A stretch of DNA of 64,000 nt from Mimachlamys varia (GCA_947623455.1 OX392532.1:4485501-4549500), one strand, 5' to 3'; counted from the stretch's first letter, positions 11,101 through 23,958 are shown. Numbers and translations are program-made. Notes: generated by a model from the sequence alone, not told the origin.

Positions 11101-14100
11101 GATCTACATGTGTTGGTGTGGTAAATAGTATAGATTTACATAATGTATATGGATCTACATGTGTTGGTGTATGGTAAATAGTATAGATTTACATAATGTA
11201 TATGGATCTACATGTGTTGGTATGGTAAATAGTATAGATTTACATAATGTATATAGATCTACATGTGTTGGTATGGTAAATAGTATAGATTTACATAATG
11301 TATATGGATCTACATGTGTTGATATGGTAAACAGCATAGATTTACATAATGTATGGATCTACATGTGTTGATATGGTAAATAGTATAGATTTACATAATG
11401 TATATGGATCTACATGTGTTGGTATGGTAAACAGTATAGATTTACATAATGTATATGGATCTACATGTGTTGGTATATGGTAAATAGTATAGATTTATAT
11501 AATGTATATAGATCTACATGTGTTGATATGGTAAACAGCATAGATTTACATAATGTATGGATCTACATGTGTTGATATGGTAAATAGTATAGATTTACAT
11601 AATGTATATGGATCTACATGTGTTGGTATGGTAAACAGTATAGATTTACATAATGTATATGGATCTACATGTGTTGGTATATGGTAAATAGTATAGATTT
11701 ATATAATGTATATAGATCTACATGTGTTGGTATGGTAAATAGTATAGATTTACATAATGTATATGGATCTACATGTGTTGATATGGTAAATAGTATAGAT
11801 TTACATAATGTATATAGATCTACATGTGTTGGTATGGTAAATAGTATAGATTTACATAATGTATATAGATCTACATGTGTTGGTATGGTAAACAGTATAG
11901 ATTTACATAATGTATATAGATCTACATGTGTTGGTATGGTAAATAGTATAGATTTACATAATGTATATGGATCTACATGTGTTGGTATGGTAAATAGTAT
12001 AGATTTACATAATGTATATGGATCTACATGTGTTGGTATATGGTAAATAGTATACATTTACATAATGTATATAGATCTACATGTGTTGGTATATGGTAAA
12101 TAGTATACATTTACATAATGTATATGGATCTACATGTGTTGATATGGTAAATAGTATAGATTTACATAATGTATATAGATCTACATGTGTTGGTGTATGG
12201 TAAATAGTATATATTTACATAATGTATATGGATCTACATGTGTTGGTATGGTAAATAGTATAGATTTACATAATGTATATGGATCTACATGTGTTGGTAT
12301 GGTAAATAGTATAGATTTACATAATGTATATAGATCTACATGTGTTGGTATGGTAAATAGTATAGATTTACATAATGTATATAGATCTACATGTGTTGGT
12401 ATGGTAAATAGTATAGATTTACATAATGTATATGGATCTACATGTGTTGGTATGGTAAATAGTATAGATTTACATAATGTATATGGATCTACATGTGTTG
12501 GTGTATGGTAAATAGTATAGATTTACATAATGTATATAGATCTACATGTGTTGGTGTATGGTAAATAGTATAGATTTACATAATGTATATGGATCTACAT
12601 GTGTTGGTGTTTGGTAAATAGTATAGATTTACATAATGTATATAGATCTACATGTGTTGGTGTGGTAAATAGTATAGATTTACATAATGTATATAGATCT
12701 ACATGTGTTGGTATATGGTAAATAGTATACATTTACATAATGTATATGGATCTACATGTGTTGATATGGTAAATAGTATAGATTTATATAATGTATATAG
12801 ATCTACATGTGTTGGTATGGTAAATAGTATAGATTTACATAATGTATATAGATCTACATGTGTTGGTATATGGTAAATAGTATAGATTTACATAATGTAT
12901 ATGGATCTACATGTGTTGGTGTTTGGTATATAGTATAGATTTACATAATGTATATAGATCTACATGTGTTGGTATATGGTAAATAGTATAGATTTACATA
13001 ATGTATATGGATCTACATGTGTTGGTGTATGGTAAATAGTATAGATTTACATAATGTATATGGATCTACATGTGTTGGTATATGGTAAATAGTATAGATT
13101 TACATAATGTATATTGATCTACATGTGTTGGTATGGTAAATAGTATAGATTTACATAATGTATATGGATCTACATGTGTTGATATGGTAAATAGTATAGA
13201 TTTACATAATGTATATAGATCTACATGTGTTGATATGGTAAATAGTATAGATTTACATAATGTATATAGATCTACATGTGTTGGTATGGTAAATAGTATA
13301 GATTTACATAATGTATATGGATCTACATGTGTTGGTATGGTAAATAGTATAGATTTACATAATGTATATGGATCTACATGTGTTGGTGTATCGTAAATAG
13401 TATAGATTTACATCATGTATATAGATCTACATGTGTTGGTATGGTAAACAGTATAGATTTACATAATGTATATAGATCTACATGTGTTGGTATGGTTAGT
13501 AGTATAGATTTACATAATGCATATGGATCTACATGTGTTGGTATGGTAAACAGTAAAGATTTACATAATGTATATAGATCTACATGTGTTGGTATGGTTA
13601 GTAGTATAGATTTACATAATGTATATGGATCTACATGTGTTGGTATGGTTAGTAGTATAGATTTACATAATGTATATGGATCTACATGTGTTGGTATGGT
13701 TAGTAGTATAGATTTACATAATGTATATAGATCTACATGTGTTGGTATGGTAAATAGTATAGATTTACATAATGTATATGGATCTACATGTGTTGGTATG
13801 GTTAGTAGTATAGATTTACATAATGTATATGGATCTACATGTGTTGGTATGGTAAACAGTATAGATTTACATAATGTATATGGATCTACATGTGTTGGTA
13901 TATATGGTAAATAGTATAGATTTACATAATGTATATAGATCTACATGTGTTGGTATGGTAAACAGTATAGATTTACATAATGTATATAGATCTACATGTG
14001 TTGGTATGGTTAGTAGTATAGATTTACATAATGCATATGGATCTACATGTGTTGGTATGGTAAACAGTATAGATTTACATAATGTATATGGATCTACATG

Positions 14101-17100
14101 TGTTGGTATATATGGTAAATAGTATAGATTTACATAATGTATATGGATCTACATGTGTTGGTATATATGGTAAATAGTATAGATTTACATAATGTATATG
14201 GATCTACATGTGTTGGTATATATGGTAAATAGTATAGATTTACATAATGTATATAGATCTACATGTGTTGGTATATATGGTAAATAGTATAGATTTATAT
14301 AATGTATATAGATCTACATGTGTTGGTGTATGGTAAATAGTATAGATTTACATAATGTATGGATCTACATGTGTTGGTATGGTAAATAGTATAGATTTAC
14401 ATAATGTATATAGATCTACATGTGTTGATATGGTAAATAGTATAGATTTACATAATGTATATAGATCTACATGTGTTGGTATATATGGTAAATAGTATAG
14501 ATTTACATAATGTATATAGATCTACATGTGTTGGTATGGTAAATAGTATAGATTTACATAATGTATATAGATCTACATGTGTTGGTATGGTAAATAGTAT
14601 AGATTTACATAATGTATATAGATCTACATGTGTTGGTATGGTAAATAGTATAGATTTACATAATGTATATAGATCTACATGTGTTGGTATATGGTAAATA
14701 GTATAGATTTACATAATGTATATAGATCTACATGTGTTGGTATGGTAAATAGTATAGATTTACATAATGTATATAGATCTACATGTGTTGGTATGGTAAA
14801 TAGTATAGATTTATATAATGTATATAGATCTACATGTGTTGGTATGGTAAATAGTATAGATTTACATAATGTATATAGATCTACATGTGTTGGTATGGTA
14901 AATAGTATAGATTTACATAATGTATATGGATCTACATGTGTTGGTATGGTAAATAGTATAGATTTACATAATGTATATAGATCTACATGTGTTGGTGTGG
15001 TAAATAGTATAGATTTACATAATGTATATGGATCTACATGTGTTGGTATGGTAAATAGTATAGATTTACATAATGTATATAGATCTACATGTGTTGGTAT
15101 GGTAAATAGTATAGATTTACATAATGTATATGGATCTACATGTGTTGGTATGGTACATGTGTTGGTATATGGTAAATAGTATAGATTTACATAATGTATA
15201 TGGATCTACATGTGTTGGTATGGTAAATAGTATAGATTTACATAATGTATATAGATCTACATGTGTTGGTGTGGTAAATAGTATAGATTTACATAATGTA
15301 TATAGATCTACATGTGTTGGTGTGGTAAATAGTATAGATTTACATAATGTATATGGATCTACATGTGTTGGTATGGTAAATAGTATAGATTTACATAATG
15401 TATATAGATCTACATGTGTTGGTATGGTAAATAGTATAGATTTACATAATGTATATAGATCTACATGTGTTAGTATGGTAAATAGTATAGATTTACATAA
15501 TGTATATAGATCTACATGTGTTGGTATGGTAAATAGTATAGATTTACATAATGTATATAGATCTACATGTGTTGGTATGGTAAATAGTATAGATTTACAT
15601 AATGTATATAGATCTACATGTGTTGGTATGGTAAATAGTATAGATTGACATAATGTATATAGATCTACATGTGTTAGTATGGTAAATAGTATAGATTTAC
15701 ATAATGTATATAGATCTACATGTGTTGGTGTGGTAAATAGTATAGATTTACATAATGTATATAGATCTACATGTGTTGGTATATGGTAAATAGTATAGAT
15801 TTACATAATGTATATGGATCTACATGTGTTGGTATGGTTAGTAGTATAGATTTACATAATGTATATGGATCTACATGTGTTGGTATGGTAAATAGTATAG
15901 ATTTACATAATGTATATGGATCTACATGTGTTGGTATGGTAAATAGTATAGATTTACATAATGTATATAGATCTACATGTGTTGGTATATATGGTAAATA
16001 GTATAGATTTACATAATGTATATGGATCTACATGTGTTGGTATATATGGTAAATAGTATAGAGATACATAATGTATATGGATCTACATGTGTTGGTATGG
16101 TTAGTAGTATATATTTACATAATGTATATGGATCTACATGTGTTGGTATGGTAAATAGTATAGATTTACATAATGTATATAGATCTACATGTGTTGGTAT
16201 GGTAAATAGTATAGATTTACATAATGTATATGGATCTACATGTGTTGGTATGGTAAATAGTATAGATTTACATAATGTATATAGATCTACATGTGTTGGT
16301 ATTGTAAATAGTATAGATTTACATAATGTATATAGATCTACATGTGTTGGTATGGTAAATAGTATAGATTTACATAATGCATATAGATCTACATGTGTTG
16401 GTGTGGTAAATAGTATATATTTACATAATGTATATGGATCTACATGTGTTGGTATGGTAAATAGTATAGATTTACATAATGTATATAGATCTACATGTGT
16501 TGGTATGGTAAATAGTATAGATTTACATAATGTATATAGATCTACATGTGTTGGTATGGTAAATAGTATAGATTTACATAATGTATATGGATCTACATGT
16601 GTTGGTATGGTAAACAGTATAGATTTACATAATGTATATAGATCTACATGTGTTGGTATGGTAAATAGTATAGATTTACATAATGTATATGGATCTACAT
16701 GTGTTGGTGTATGGTAAATAGTATAGATTTACATAATGTATATGGATCTACATGTGTTGGTGTGGTAAATAGTATAGATTTACATAATGTATATAGATCT
16801 TCATGTGTTGGTATGGTTAGTAGTATAGATTTACATAATGTATATAGATCTACATGTGTTGGTGTATGGTAAATAGTATAGATTTACATAATGTACATGG
16901 ATCTACATGTGTTGGTATGGTAAATAGTATAGATTTACATAATGTATATAGATCTACATGTGTTGGTATGGTAAATAGTATAGATTTACATAATGTATAT
17001 AGATCTACATGTGTTGGTATGGTAAATAGTATAGATTTACATAATGTATATGGATCTACATGTGTTGGTATGGTAAATAGTATAGATTTACATAATGTAT

Positions 17101-18672
17101 ATGGATCTACATGTGTTGGTATGGTAAATAGTATAGATTTACATAATGTATATGGATCTACATGTGTTGGTATGGTAAATAGTATAGATTTACATAATGT
17201 ATATAGATCTACATGTGTTGGTGTATGGTAAATAGTATAGATTTACATAATGCATATGGATCTACATGTGTTGGTATGGTAAACAGTATAGATTTACATA
17301 ATGTATATAGATCTACATGTGTTGGTATATATGGTAAATAGTATAGATTTACACAATGTATATGGATCTACATGTGTTGGTGTATGGTAAATAGTATAGA
17401 TTTACATAATGTATATAGATCTACATGTGTTGGTGTGGTAAATAGTATAGATTTACATAATGTACATAGATCTACATGTGTTGGTATGGTAAATAGTATA
17501 GATTTACATAATGTATATAGATCTACATGTGTTGGTATATGGTAAATAGTATAGATTTACATAATGTATATGGATCTACATGTGTTGGTGTATGGTAAAT
17601 AGTATAGATTTACATAATGTATATGGATCTACATGTGTTGGTATGGTAAATAGTATAGATTTACATAATGTATATAGATCTACATGTGTTGGTATGGTAA
17701 ATAGTATAGATTTACATAATGTATATGGATCTACATGTGTTGGTGTATGGTAAATAGTATAGATTTACATAATGTATATGGATCTACATGTGTTGGTATG
17801 GTAAATAGTATAGATTTACATAATGTATATGGATCTACATGTGTTGATATGGTAAATAGTATAGATTTACATAATGTATATGGATCTACATGTGTTGGTA
17901 TGGTAAATAGTATAGATTTACATAATGTATATAGATCTACATGTGTTGGTATGGTAAATAGTATAGATTTACATAATGTATATAGATCTACATGTGTTGT
18001 TATATGGTAAATAGTATAGATTTACATAATGTATATGGATCTGCATGTGTTGGTGTGGTAAATAGTATAGATTTACATAATGTATATGGATCTACATGTG
18101 TTGGTATATGGTAAATAGTATAGATTTACATAATGTATATGGATCTGCATGTGTTGGTGTGGTAAATAGTATAGATTTACATAATGTATATGGATCTACA
18201 TGTGTTGGTATATGGTAAATAGTATAGATTTACATAATGTATATAGATCTACATGTGTTGGTATGGTAAATAGTATAGATTTACATAATGTATATAGATC
18301 TACATGTGTTGGTATATGGTAAATAGTATAGATTTACATAATGTATATAGATCTACATGTGTTGGTATGGTAAATAGTATAGATTTATATAATGTATATG
18401 GATCTACATGTGTTGGTATATATGGTAAATAGTATAGATTTACATAATGTATATAGATCTACATGTGTTGGTATATGGTAAATAGTATAGATTTATATAA
18501 TGTATATAGATCTACATGTGTTGGTGTATGGTAAATAGTATAGATTTACATAATGTATATGGATCTACATGTGTTGGTATGGTAAATAGTATAGATTTAC
18601 ATAATGTATATGGATCTACATGTGTTGGTGTATGGTAAATAGTATAGATTTACATAATGTATGGATCTACAA
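8101..18672. repeat. 51-bp minisatellite array, about 205 copies
   Basis: About 10.6 kb of 51-bp units containing GGTAAATAGTATAGATTTAC, ATAATGTATAT, (A/G)GATCTACATGTG and TTGGTATG. Common variants add 2 or 4 bp (TATATGG, TATATATGG), or swap AGATCT/GGATCT, GTTGGT/GTTGAT or AAATAG/TTAGTAG. Higher-order structure is visible: 9621-9990 recurs about 567 bp later (10190-10560), and 11321 onward recurs about 204 bp later. The 51-bp length keeps frames open on both strands, which gives spurious repeat peptides up to about 230 residues. The array ends 112 bp before the first ABCC exon seen and probably lies in the intron before it. Confidence 0.95.
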
Positions 18673-18784
18673 GTTTTGAAAGTTATGTGAAGGAGGAAAC
18701 ATTTACCTGTCACCTGATCTGATAGCGACTGAAAACTATGATCAGATAGAATTGGTGGAGATACATATTTTTGTTTCTTTACAG

Positions 18785-18970
18785 AATGGTTCTGAGTTGA
18801 TAGATGGATCGTTCCCGGAGTTTAGCGAGTGTTTCCAGCAGACTCTGTTGGTATGGATACCCTGTGGGGTACTGCTGCTGGCGTTCCCCTTCTACCTGCT
18901 GTACCTGTACAGGGAACTTAACAAACCAAGCATCACCAATCCCTGCTGCTGCTTCCATGTCACAAAGCTG
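18785..18970 (+). CDS. ABCC1-like exon: N-terminus and TM1 of TMD0
   Basis: 62 codons, phase 0 at both ends, preceded by TTTCTTTACAG and followed by GTACAG. It begins with an N-G-S glycosylation sequon, as in MRP1 where the extracellular N-terminus is glycosylated. Next come [16 protein letters not shown], closely matching the MRP1 block before TM1, and a hydrophobic helix ([17 protein letters not shown]). An in-frame upstream ATG at 18752 lies in the intron and is not the start. The true initiator exon is further upstream, beyond the 51-bp array or outside the window. Confidence 0.88.
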
Positions 18971-19235
18971 GTACAGTTTATTATTGGTTGTTCCTGACAA
19001 TCAAAATTGTATATTATAGGTGTTCCAGACAATCAAAATTGTATATTATGGGTGTTCCTGACAATCAAAATTGTATATTATGGGTGTTCCTGACAATCAA
19101 AATTGTATATTATAGGTGTTCCAGACAATCAAAATTGTATATTATAGGTGTTCCAGACAATCAAAATTGTATATTATGGGTGTTCCTGACAATCAAAATT
19201 GTTTATTATGGGTGTTCCTGACAATCAAAATTTAG
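18971..19235. repeat. 32-bp tandem repeat, about 8 copies, at the start of the intron
   Basis: From about 18987 to 19230 there are eight copies of a 32-bp unit (TTCCTGACAATCAAAATTG plus TATATTATGGG or TATTATAGG). The array starts only 16 bp after the donor site of the preceding exon but, unlike five others in this gene, does not include the exon end. Confidence 0.9.
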
Positions 19236-19509
19236 TGATGACTAATCAGATCTTAATAGTCCCCGCAACCTTATTGGTGAAGGTTTTTTTTCATTTATAA
19301 TAGTACATAGATATTGTATGAGGATTAATTGAACTGTAGTATTACTGTATTAAACACCACTTAGTCAAAGTAAAGAAATCAGCTTTCAGGCCTTGGGTGT
19401 AGAACAGATTTTATGCGAATGTGATCTATCAACTTACATGTTATTGCCCATTATGCAATAAAGATGTTCCTTTTTGATTTCTATTTCTTACCATTATTAT
19501 CTGTTTCAG

Positions 19510-19626
19510 TTGGTTAATGTGATGCTGACCTGTGTAGTATTGATAGAACTTATCTACCAGATAAAAACACAGGACGACCCTCCACTGGCTATCATAATAG
19601 CCTCTACCCTCAAAATACTCGCTTTT
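19510..19626 (+). CDS. ABCC1-like exon: TMD0 TM2-TM3 region
   Basis: 39 codons, phase 0 at both ends; acceptor CTGTTTCAG, donor GTAAGT. It encodes a helix (LVNVMLTCVVLIELIYQI), a short hydrophilic loop (KTQDDP) and the start of the next helix (LAIIIASTLKILAF). Position and phase match the second TMD0 exon of MRP1-type genes. Confidence 0.85.
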
Positions 19627-20258
19627 GTAAGTATTAGTTATTCAAATATGATATTTTTTTCTGCTGTTATGGCCCTTTGTTGGGAAATCTTTCCCTTGAC
19701 AACTTCTCCTATCTGATTTTGTTGTGCAATTAGTGATGCATTTAGGTATTCATTTTCAACTTTTTTACACAAAAACCTTTGTTGAAACAGCCTTTGTCTG
19801 CCTTCTAAACTTTTAATTTGGCCGATGGTGTCAATTTAAAAAATATGATAATTATACTCTCTGATATTATGTATAGAATAAACAACTAGAACTACATAAC
19901 ATATATAGTGTGTTATGAGTTTTAGATCAAAACAACAGAATATCTAAGATGGCAGACATTTGTGAACAGGGGGGTAAGCCCCCTCCCTACTTTTGGGCGA
20001 TTTTTTGTTGACTGGGGGTGGGGACTTGTTTGTGTTAAAATGAGGTAAATAAGTATGATATTTATAGCTCAGAAAACAAAGAAACTATTACCGATGGGAG
20101 GCCTTGGAGTGCTATACTTGTAATACTTTGTCAGTTAGCCTAATTTGGCATACATTAGTTTTAATGGTTTATATTAGGGGATAGGGTGTAGTAGTTAGAC
20201 TTTGGCTTAAATATGATCCTAGTTTGTCACCAACCATCTTGTTTTATGTGTATTACAG
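19627..20258. other. Intron
   Basis: 632-bp intron between TMD0 exons; AT-rich, no repeat or gene recognised. Confidence 0.7.
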
Positions 20259-20387
20259 ATGGTATCATGTCTGCTGACCCATGTGTTGAGGATCAAAGGG
20301 GTGCACACCTCAGGCCTTCTGTTCCTTTTCTGGCTGCTGATGGCCATCGCGGGGATCATACCTACATACACCAAACTCATTAACGAG
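20259..20387 (+). CDS. ABCC1-like exon: TMD0 TM3-TM4
   Basis: 43 codons, phase 0 at both ends, acceptor TGTATTACAG, donor GTATGT. It carries HVLRIKGVHTSG, matching the MRP1 loop ERRKGVQSSG, then a helix (LLFLFWLLMAIAGIIP) and TYTKLINE before the donor. The last 48 nt plus the donor and about 40 bp of intron form a 94-bp unit repeated six more times downstream. Confidence 0.88.
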
Positions 20388-20995
20388 GTATGTCAAATTG
20401 TCACTCCAGGTGACATTATATATACAGTCAGAAATGGCCATTGCGGGGATCATACCTACATATACCAGACTCATTAACGAGGTATGTCAAATTGTCTCTC
20501 CAGGTGACATTATATATACAGTCAGAAATGGCCATCGCGGGGATCATACCTACATACACCAAACTCATTAACGAGGTATGTCAAATTGTCACTCCAGGTG
20601 ACATTATATATACAGTCAGAAATGGCCATCGCGGGGATCATACCTACATACACCAAACTCATTAACGAGGTATGTCAAATTGTCTCTCCAGGTGACATTA
20701 TATATACAGTCAGAAATGGCCATTGCGGGGATCATACCTACATATACCAGACTCATTAACGAGGTATGTCAAATTGTCTCTCCAGGTGACATTATATATA
20801 CAGTCAGAAATGGCCATCGCGGGGATCATACCTACATACACCAAACTCATTAACGAGGTATGTCAAATTGTCACTCCAGGTGACATTATATATACAGTCA
20901 GAAATGGCCATCGCGGGGATCATACCTACATACACCAAACTCATTAACGAGGTATGTCAAATTGTCACTCCAGGTTCCAGGTGACATCATATATA
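20388..20995 (+). repeat. 94-bp tandem duplication of exon 3' end plus 5' splice site, six extra copies
   Basis: Copies of the exon end (MAIAGIIPTYTKLINE) followed by GTATGT recur exactly every 94 bp, with donor-preceding bases at 20387, 20481, 20575, 20669, 20763, 20857 and 20951. Two sequence versions (TACACCAAACTC, call A, and TATACCAGACTC, call B) occur in the order A B A A B A A, so a three-unit 282-bp block was itself duplicated. Each copy is preceded by ATATATACAG, an acceptor-like AG, then TCAGAA in frame. This makes potential 54-nt (18-codon) cassette exons, for example 20428-20481. A partial unit follows to about 21010. Confidence 0.93.
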
Positions 20996-21405
20996 TACAG
21001 TCAGAAATGTTGTTAAACATATAGTATATTAAGGCACTAAAATGTAGGATGTGACTAAAATGTACATGTATATATTCAGATTTTTTTTTAAAATGCCTGG
21101 ATGGTATGATTTAACAAAAAATTTTGGCTAGAACTAGCTTGAAAATATTTTATAAACAAATAATCAATTTTGAGTCTCCCACATACTAGTTTAAGAGTAC
21201 ATATGGTAGATATTGTGTCTACTGGGTATGAGCATGATGAGAGTACTTCCGTGTTATTTTTAGTTTGACCATAAATATCTGACCTCTGAAGTTCATCAGG
21301 GTAAGAGGACGGATGGGCTAATTAAAACTTGTTAAAGTTCACTGATCTTCTACTACAATCTGTAAAATGTGACAGTTTCTAATCCGAGGTTTGTGTCTGT
21401 TACAG
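20996..21405. other. Intron remainder
   Basis: Unique AT-rich intron sequence between the 94-bp array and the next exon; nothing else recognised. Confidence 0.6.
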
Positions 21406-21528
21406 GAGTATAACACAGACCTATTCACCTTCATCACATTCTTCTGCTACTATGTCCTGGTATTGCTCCAACTCCTTCTTCACTGCTTCGCAGAACACAA
21501 GTTATTTATCCTGGACGATGAAGAAAAG
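21406..21528 (+). CDS. ABCC1-like exon: TMD0 TM5 and start of L0
   Basis: 41 codons, phase 0 at both ends; acceptor TGTCTGTTACAG, donor GTAGGA. It encodes EYNTDLFTFITFFCYYVLVL, corresponding to the last TMD0 helix of MRP1, then a hydrophilic stretch (AEHKLFILDDEEK) that begins the cytoplasmic L0 linker. Confidence 0.87.
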
Positions 21529-21631
21529 GTAGGACTTGTCGATAAATTGTTGTGACATCATATTTGAATTTATTCTAGAAAAACATGTCTTAGTAGAGTT
21601 TTTATTCTAACATTTTTAATGAAATTATTAA

Positions 21632-22016
21632 AGGCCCAATATAAGTAACTCCAGGAAATTTTTCGTGATTCTGAAAAATTCTGAAAAAAATCCAGTTGAA
21701 AACCATGCAAAAATAAGCCTAAAACAAAGTAAACCTGAGCGGTAACTAACAAGAAACTCTTGACAAAAAAAATCCAAAGAATTGAAAATAAGTTAGGTGG
21801 GGCCCACTTCAACAACAAACCGAAGGTAGATGACAGTTAAAAATGGACGTGTGTTTACAAATAGCGTGTTTCAAATGCTGCTGTACCGGTAACCGCGTAA
21901 GAAATCATCTGGAATATTGCTGATATCAGTTAATCTTAACTATATCTATAATTATGATAAGTTATTAGGCTTAATTTTTGCTTCAAGATTTGCCGAAAGT
22001 TACGTATATTGGGCCT
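21632..22016. mobile_element. TTAA-flanked MITE, copy 2
   Basis: 385 bp with the same inverted termini as the copy at 4761-5146 (left end AGGCCCAATATAAGTAACTC, right end AAGTTACGTATATTGGGCCT) and TTAA on both sides (21628-21631, 22017-22020). It sits inside an ABCC intron. The left terminus has more mismatches than the right. No ORF for a transposase; reverse-strand reading frames are incidental. Confidence 0.85.
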
Positions 22017-22186
22017 TTAAAAAAAAGAAGTGAGCCCAACACAGTAGTTTGTCCATATTTCTGTTATTTATCACGGAGTGTTAATTGTTTGATATGTTTC
22101 GGCTCTAGGAGAGCTGCATCAGAACAAGAGTCCTAGACAATGTATTGTGATGTATGTGGTTTTAATGTTGAAATGTGTTGGTATAG

Positions 22187-22248
22187 GAGCGGTGTCCGGA
22201 GGGCAGTGTCTCCATCCTTAACCAGCTCTACTTCTGGTGGATGAATGG
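22187..22248 (+). CDS. ABCC1-like exon: L0 linker into TMD1
   Basis: 62 nt, phase 0 at the start and 2 nt over at the end (donor GTGAGA after GG). It reads ERCPEGSVSILNQLYFWWMN; MRP-type proteins carry CPE(S/A) followed by a hydrophobic F-W-W motif here, the elbow helix at the entry to TMD1. Confidence 0.86.
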
Positions 22249-23104
22249 GTGAGATATGGATTCTACATTATGCCAAAGTTTAACTTTATACCATTTTTGT
22301 CAACATTAATTACTGAGAGAATTTCTACAATGACAGTGAATATTTGTTCCAAATGTACAAACCACAGTAAGGATAATGTAAAATGCGAAATGCACAATTG
22401 AAGGTGATAAGTACAATTTCACAGTAAAAGGAGACAATTTAGCTTGGAAGAAGTTTCATAGTAAAGGAAGACAATTTTTAACTTGGCGGAATTCATAGTA
22501 AAGGGAGACAATTTAACTTGGCTGAAGTTTTAAATTAAAGGGAGACAATTTAACTGGGCAGCAGTTTCACAGGTAAGGGAGACAATTCAACTTGGCAGAC
22601 ATTTCAAAGTAAAGGGAGACAGTTTTGAACTTTACAGAAGCTTCATAGTTAAGGAAATAATTTTGAACTTGGCAGATGTTTTATAGTAAAGGGAGACAAT
22701 TTAACTTGGCAGAAGTTTCATAGTAAAGGGAGATAATTTAACTTGGCAGAATTTTTCACAGTACACTTTAGTACTTGTCGTACCTATTATTTTTATTCAC
22801 AACATGTTTTATCACTGTTATTTATCAATTATGTTAGCTGGGATGGAGGCATACAGGGGTCTTGATATGGGAGAAAGTGGGAATACCTGGAGAAACTTTT
22901 GTTGAATTTTGACCAATGAAAAAATATGAAAGGAAAAATAGATTTTAAATATTCATATTTAAAAAAGATTCATGTTTATGTAAACCTTACAAAAATGATA
23001 ATTTCTAAGGAGCAGAGAAGACACTGATAGCCAGTTGTAATAAACCTCAGCTAACATTATCCTTTTTATCATAAAGCTAGATCACATGTATGATTTCTTT
23101 ATAG
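22249..23104. repeat. Intron with degenerate ~38-bp tandem repeat
   Basis: Within this intron, about 22410-22765 holds roughly nine diverged copies of a unit built on AGTAAAGGGAGACAATTTAA and CTTGGCAGAAGTTTCAT. Flanks are unique and AT-rich. No other feature seen. Confidence 0.75.
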
Positions 23105-23245
23105 ACTAGTCATTCAAGCCTTTAAGAGGCCCTTAGAGCCTGATGATTTATGGAGTCTTAATCCATGGGACAAAAGTCAGGTTCTCCACCCCAAGTTGGA
23201 CAAGGCTTGGAAAAAGGAAGTCACAAAGAGTCTAAACATTGACGG
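23105..23245 (+). CDS. ABCC1-like exon: L0 linker
   Basis: 141 nt; its first base completes the glycine codon split with the previous exon and it ends with GG before GTGAGT. It reads LVIQAFKRPLEPDDLWSLNP, the strongly conserved MRP block (G-x-x-x-PLE-x-x-DLWSLN), followed by the basic KLDKAWKKE. The L0 linker is needed for transport activity and membrane association in MRP1. Confidence 0.92.
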
Positions 23246-23667
23246 GTGAGTTGATAAGCTACACGTAGGTAATGTATTAACAGGTGCCTGATAAAGATGA
23301 TTTTAACTGATGATTGTCTTCTCTTTGGTACAAAGTATTACCTGGTAGAATATATAAATACTTAAGAATGATTCACAGAAATGTTCTCAATCTTCTCTCA
23401 TCTTCTGGGTCCGTGGTGTCCAAGTGGTTAAAGGGCGTGACGGTCAGGATCACTTAAACAGTAGCTCTACACATGCAACAGTAACAGTTCACTTTGACCA
23501 GGAAAACAGTTTTGACTGTTTCACCCCTACAGCCTTAATTGGACAGAGAGCCAGAAACAGTAAAAAGGGACTATGATTAATCATTTATATAGACCATTGG
23601 GTAATGACCTGCAATGTACATATTACACACTGACACAAACTACAGAGATGATTGTGTTGTCTTTCAG
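23246..23667. other. Intron
   Basis: 422-bp intron; an in-frame ATG at 23573 lies inside it and the reading frame from there is open only because the intron end is short. No other feature. Confidence 0.65.
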
Positions 23668-23958
23668 TCTGACATCTTCGTCAGGATCCAGCAACAGTTC
23701 CAGTAGTCAGTTCAATAACCGCTCCTTCAGTTCCAATTCCACCATCACAGAAAAAACACCACTCCTGATAGAAGCGCCTACAGAATTGGACATTAAGTCT
23801 CCGGAGGTTAAAAATGGGTTCAGAAGACCTGATGTCCCCAAACATAAACCGTCCCTTTTCAAAGCTCTGCTGAAGACGTTTGGACCAACTTACTGCTGTG
23901 CAATTCTTTTTAAATCTGTGTCGGATATCCTCCAGTTTATAAATCCAATACTTCTACA
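23668..23958 (+). CDS. ABCC1-like exon: Ser-rich linker and first TMD1 helix
   Basis: 291 nt; its first base completes GGT and the last two (CA) are completed by the next exon. The first half is a variable Ser/Asn-rich cytoplasmic segment. Then PSLFKALLKTFGPTY matches the conserved MRP motif before TM6, and a helix through CCAILFKSVSDILQFINPIL. It uses acceptor GTCTTTCAG and donor GTAAGT (23959); choosing this donor keeps the frame to the next exon. Confidence 0.9.

Noticed and set aside
8116..18010. Many + strand ORFs of a 17-residue repeat, up to 233 residues, and mirror ORFs on the - strand
   Set aside because: All are translations of the 51-bp unit; frames open on both strands and break wherever 2-bp or 4-bp unit variants occur.
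8101..18672. Array of regular repeats considered as CRISPR
   Set aside because: No unique spacers; units are head-to-tail, the DNA is eukaryotic and there are no cas genes.
23573..23667. ATG at 23573 as start of a separate 129-residue protein
   Set aside because: Sequence before 23668 is intron with a good acceptor (GTCTTTCAG); the frame simply stays open. The coding part belongs to the ABCC exon.
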